Source of the DNA: Bordetella bronchialis
Lineage (GTDB): Bacteria > Pseudomonadota > Gammaproteobacteria > Burkholderiales > Burkholderiaceae_B
DNA length: 64,000 bases
Direction: 5' to 3'
Assembly: GCF_001676705.1 (NCBI RefSeq)
Contig: NZ_CP016170.1
Span: 2,108,001-2,172,000 of the forward strand
Below are positions 61,649 to 64,000 of the stretch, one piece after another. Both the position numbers and the translations under genes were made by a program. How positions within the stretch are numbered: the first letter of the stretch is position 1; each line of letters begins with the position of its first letter. The notes beneath the pieces were generated by a model. That model was not told where the DNA came from, made no database searches, and saw only the letters and a list, made by a program, of their open reading frames with translations.

Positions 61649-62704
61649 ATGAGCTATCTCGTTTTGAACCGCCTGTCCAAGCGCTACGGCGACCTGACGG
61701 CGGTCGAGGACCTAAGCCTGTCGGTCGAACGCGGCGAGTTCATCTCGCTGCTGGGGCCGTCGGGGTGCGGCAAGACCACTACCCTGCAAATGATCGCCGG
61801 GTTCGTCGAGCCCAGCGGCGGCAGCATCGTGCTGGACGGCAAGGACGTCAGCCGCATTCCGGCCAACAAGCGCGGCCTGGGCATGGTGTTCCAGAACTAC
61901 GCGCTGTTTCCCCACATGACTGCGGCCGAGAACGTGTCGTTCGGCCTGGAGATGCAGCGCGTCGGCAAGGAAGAGCGGCGGGCGCGGGTGGCCGAGGCGC
62001 TCAAGCTGGTGGGCCTGTCGCACCTGGCCGACCGCCATCCGGCGCGCATGTCAGGCGGCCAGCAGCAACGCGTGGCGCTGGCGCGCGCGCTGGTGATACG
62101 CCCCAGCGTGCTGTTGCTGGACGAACCGCTGTCGAACCTGGACGCGAAGCTGCGCGAGGAAATGCAGCTGGAGCTGCGCAGCATCCAGCGCACCGTCGGC
62201 ACCACCACCATCCTGGTGACGCACGACCAGTCCGAAGCCCTGGCGCTGTCCGACCGTATCGTGGTGATGAACCAGGGCCGGGTCGAGCAGGTGGCCGAGC
62301 CTTTCGCGGCCTATGAGGCGCCGTCGAGCCGCTTTGTCGGCGGGTTCCTGGGCAAGGCCAACGTTTTCACGCCCACGGCCCAGCCCTATGCGGGCGAGCT
62401 GCGGGCGCGCATCGGCGAGGCCCATATCGCCATGGAGGGCCAGCCGGTGCCGCGGGGCGCGGTGATCGTGCGGCCTGAGAAAATCCTGTTCGCCGAGGCC
62501 GGCGCCTGTTCCCTGCCGGGCCGCATGAAGACGCGCGTGTTCCTGGGCAACCACTGGCTATGCCAGGTGGATACCTCCGTGGGCGAGGTGCTGGTGATCC
62601 GCCAGAACGACGGCGTGCCGGTGCCCGCCGAGGGCGAGACGGTGCACCTGCGCTGGCGCGCGCAGGACATGTGCGCGGTGCCGGGGCAGGAGGCCGCGCA
62701 ATGA
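61649..62704 (+). CDS. ABC transporter ATPase, PotA-like
   Basis: A 351-residue ATPase: Walker A GPSGCGKTT, Q-loop in FQNYALFPHMT, signature MSGGQQQRVALARAL, Walker B VLLLDEPLSNLD, H-loop VTHDQSEA and a C-terminal TOBE domain (from about 260). It powers import by the two permeases downstream. It begins 39 bp after the binding-protein gene. Confidence 0.93.
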   Translation: MSYLVLNRLSKRYGDLTAVEDLSLSVERGEFISLLGPSGCGKTTTLQMIAGFVEPSGGSIVLDGKDVSRIPANKRGLGMVFQNYALFPHMTAAENVSFGLEMQRVGKEERRARVAEALKLVGLSHLADRHPARMSGGQQQRVALARALVIRPSVLLLDEPLSNLDAKLREEMQLELRSIQRTVGTTTILVTHDQSEALALSDRIVVMNQGRVEQVAEPFAAYEAPSSRFVGGFLGKANVFTPTAQPYAGELRARIGEAHIAMEGQPVPRGAVIVRPEKILFAEAGACSLPGRMKTRVFLGNHWLCQVDTSVGEVLVIRQNDGVPVPAEGETVHLRWRAQDMCAVPGQEAAQ

Positions 62705-63567
62705 GCGCGCGCGTCAACCCCTGGCTGTTGAGCGGGCCGGCGCTGGCTCTCTACGCCACCTTTCTGGTGGTGCCGATGGCGCTGGTATTCCTGATCAGCT
62801 TCTTCGACTTCCAGTTCTACGGCGGCGTGCAGGCCACCTTCACCTGGAAGAACTACATCGAGATCCTGGGCGACGGCTATTACTACGAAATCTACGCCCG
62901 GACCTTCGGCGTGGCGGCGCTGGTGACGGTGGCCTGCCTGGTGCTGGGCACGGCGGAAGCCTATGTGCTGTCGCGCATGGCCAATCCGTGGAAGAGCCTG
63001 TTCCTGATGGTGGTGCTGGGGCCGCTGCTGATTTCGGTGGTGGTGCGCACGCTGGGCTGGGCCTTGCTGTTCGGTTCCACCGGCCTCATCAACAAGGCGC
63101 TGATGGGCATCGGCCTGATCTCGACGCCGATGGACCTGATGTACAGCAATCTGGGCGTGGGTATTGCGCTGACGCACGTGCTGGTGCCGTTCATGGTGAT
63201 CTCGGTGTGGGCGTCGTTGCAGCGGATCAATCCGTCTACCGAGGCCGCCGCGCTGTCGCTGGGCGCCAGCCAGTTCACCGTGATCCGGCGCGTGATCGTG
63301 CCGCAGGTCATGCCGGGCATCCTGTCGGGCTCGATCATGGTGTTCGCCTTGGCCGCCAGTTCGTTCGCCACGCCCGCCATCATCGGCGGCCGCCGCCTGA
63401 AAAACGTGGCCACCGCCGCCTACGACGAATTCCTGAACACGCTGAATTGGCCGCTAGGCGCGGCGCTGGCGGTGGTGCTGCTGGTGGCGACCGTCGTGGT
63501 GCTGTTGTCGGCCAACCGGCTGATCGAGCGCCGCTATGGCGCGGTCTTCAATCCGTCGGGAGCCTGA
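62701..63567 (+). CDS. ABC permease, PotB-like
   Basis: A 288-residue permease with six membrane helices and a cytoplasmic EAA loop (EAAALSLGASQFTVIRRVIVPQ in register). Its ATG overlaps the ATPase stop (ATGA), coupling their translation. It pairs with the PotC-like permease that starts next. Confidence 0.92.
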   Translation: MSARVNPWLLSGPALALYATFLVVPMALVFLISFFDFQFYGGVQATFTWKNYIEILGDGYYYEIYARTFGVAALVTVACLVLGTAEAYVLSRMANPWKSLFLMVVLGPLLISVVVRTLGWALLFGSTGLINKALMGIGLISTPMDLMYSNLGVGIALTHVLVPFMVISVWASLQRINPSTEAAALSLGASQFTVIRRVIVPQVMPGILSGSIMVFALAASSFATPAIIGGRRLKNVATAAYDEFLNTLNWPLGAALAVVLLVATVVVLLSANRLIERRYGAVFNPSGA

Positions 63568-63568
63568 C

Positions 63569-64000
63569 ATGAACTTCCGGAACGGCCCCATCGGCCTGCT
63601 GTTCCATACGCTTTTCATCCTGTTCATCCTGGCGCCCATCGTGATGGTCTGCGCGGTGGCGTTCACCTCCGAGGGTTTCATCTCGCTGCCCAGCGGCGGC
63701 CTGTCCCTGCGCTGGTTCCGCGCCATCCTGGACAACCCCCGCTTCATCGAGGCGTTCTGGTTCAGCCTGGGGCTGGGCACGCTGTCGGCCACGCTGGCGA
63801 TCGGGCTGGCGGTCCCCAGCGCGTTGGCGCTGGCGCGCAACCGGTTCGTTGGCCGCGAAGCCTTGCTGGCGTTCTTCCTGTCGCCGCTGATGATTCCGCA
63901 CGTGGTGCTGGGCTTGGCCTTCCTGAAGTTCTTCACCACCGTGGACCTGGCCGGCACCTATGTCGGGCTGGTGGTGGCGCACGTGATCCTGGTAATGCCC
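63569..64000 (+). CDS. ABC permease, PotC-like (5' part, runs off the window)
   Basis: The first 144 codons of a second permease: MNFRNGPIGLLFHTLFILFI as the first helix, then SLRWFRAILDNPRFIEAFWFSL (in register), the typical N-terminal half of PotC-type proteins. It starts 1 bp after the PotB-like stop. The rest lies beyond the right edge of the window. Confidence 0.88.
   Translation, partial: MNFRNGPIGLLFHTLFILFILAPIVMVCAVAFTSEGFISLPSGGLSLRWFRAILDNPRFIEAFWFSLGLGTLSATLAIGLAVPSALALARNRFVGREALLAFFLSPLMIPHVVLGLAFLKFFTTVDLAGTYVGLVVAHVILVMP

Overview
The window is a GC-rich stretch of a betaproteobacterial chromosome, most likely Alcaligenaceae (Bordetella/Achromobacter type). That placement is inferred from base composition, a Bug/TctC-family solute-binding protein, a BvgA-like regulator, the leuCDB-asd-fimV-truA-trpF gene order, and the cydDC/cydABX and glnK-amtB/ubiK arrangements. 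No rRNA, insertion sequence, CRISPR array or intact prophage is visible. One tRNA gene (Val, GAC) is present.

Layout. 1-4 kb: CBS-domain protein, YihY/BrkB membrane protein, DUF2069 membrane protein and SelO. 4-10 kb: a signalling block made of an OmpR-type response regulator convergent with its probable histidine kinase, a degenerate LapD-like GGDEF/EAL protein, an active-looking diguanylate cyclase and a 35-codon ORF. 10-21.5 kb: housekeeping biosynthesis with aroC, an M48 metalloprotease lipoprotein, leuC-leuD-leuB, asd, fimV, truA, trpF and a GST. 21.6-24.1 kb: tRNA-Val with its terminator, then a gene-poor pocket holding three small secreted or lipoprotein genes. 24.1-28.6 kb: a CSS-motif c-di-GMP phosphodiesterase facing a three-gene phosphorelay (LuxR-type regulator, sensorless hybrid kinase, free-standing Hpt). 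28.8-31.7 kb: thrS, behind a leader that looks like a threonine attenuator, and infC, which starts at AUC. 31.7-35.3 kb: gshB, PTS IIA(Man), HPr and EI. 35.4-42.1 kb: a dipeptide-type ABC transporter divergent from a serine hydrolase. 42.2-50.8 kb: FUSC membrane protein, cydDC and cydABX. 50.9-53.3 kb: glnK-amtB with a sigma-54 promoter, and ubiK. 53.3-59.4 kb: a LysR regulator divergent from an uncharacterised AtuA-like/DUF4387/SMP-30/Ldh/Bug operon. 59.5-64 kb: a GntR/UTRA regulator divergent from a spermidine/putrescine-type ABC importer that runs off the window end.

How the genes work together. Three c-di-GMP genes and two separate phosphorelays suggest a surface or lifestyle control function in the first half. 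leuCDB, asd, aroC and trpF are amino-acid biosynthesis. cydDC and cydABX assemble cytochrome bd oxidase. glnK-amtB is nitrogen-regulated ammonium uptake. The last 10 kb carries two regulator-plus-uptake/catabolism modules whose substrates cannot be read from sequence. The most interesting items are the thrS leader, the split Bvg-like phosphorelay and the AtuA-like/DUF4387 operon. Several operons that are usually conserved in related bacteria (infC-rpmI-rplT, trpF-trpB-trpA, glnK-amtB next to gshB-pts) are interrupted here.
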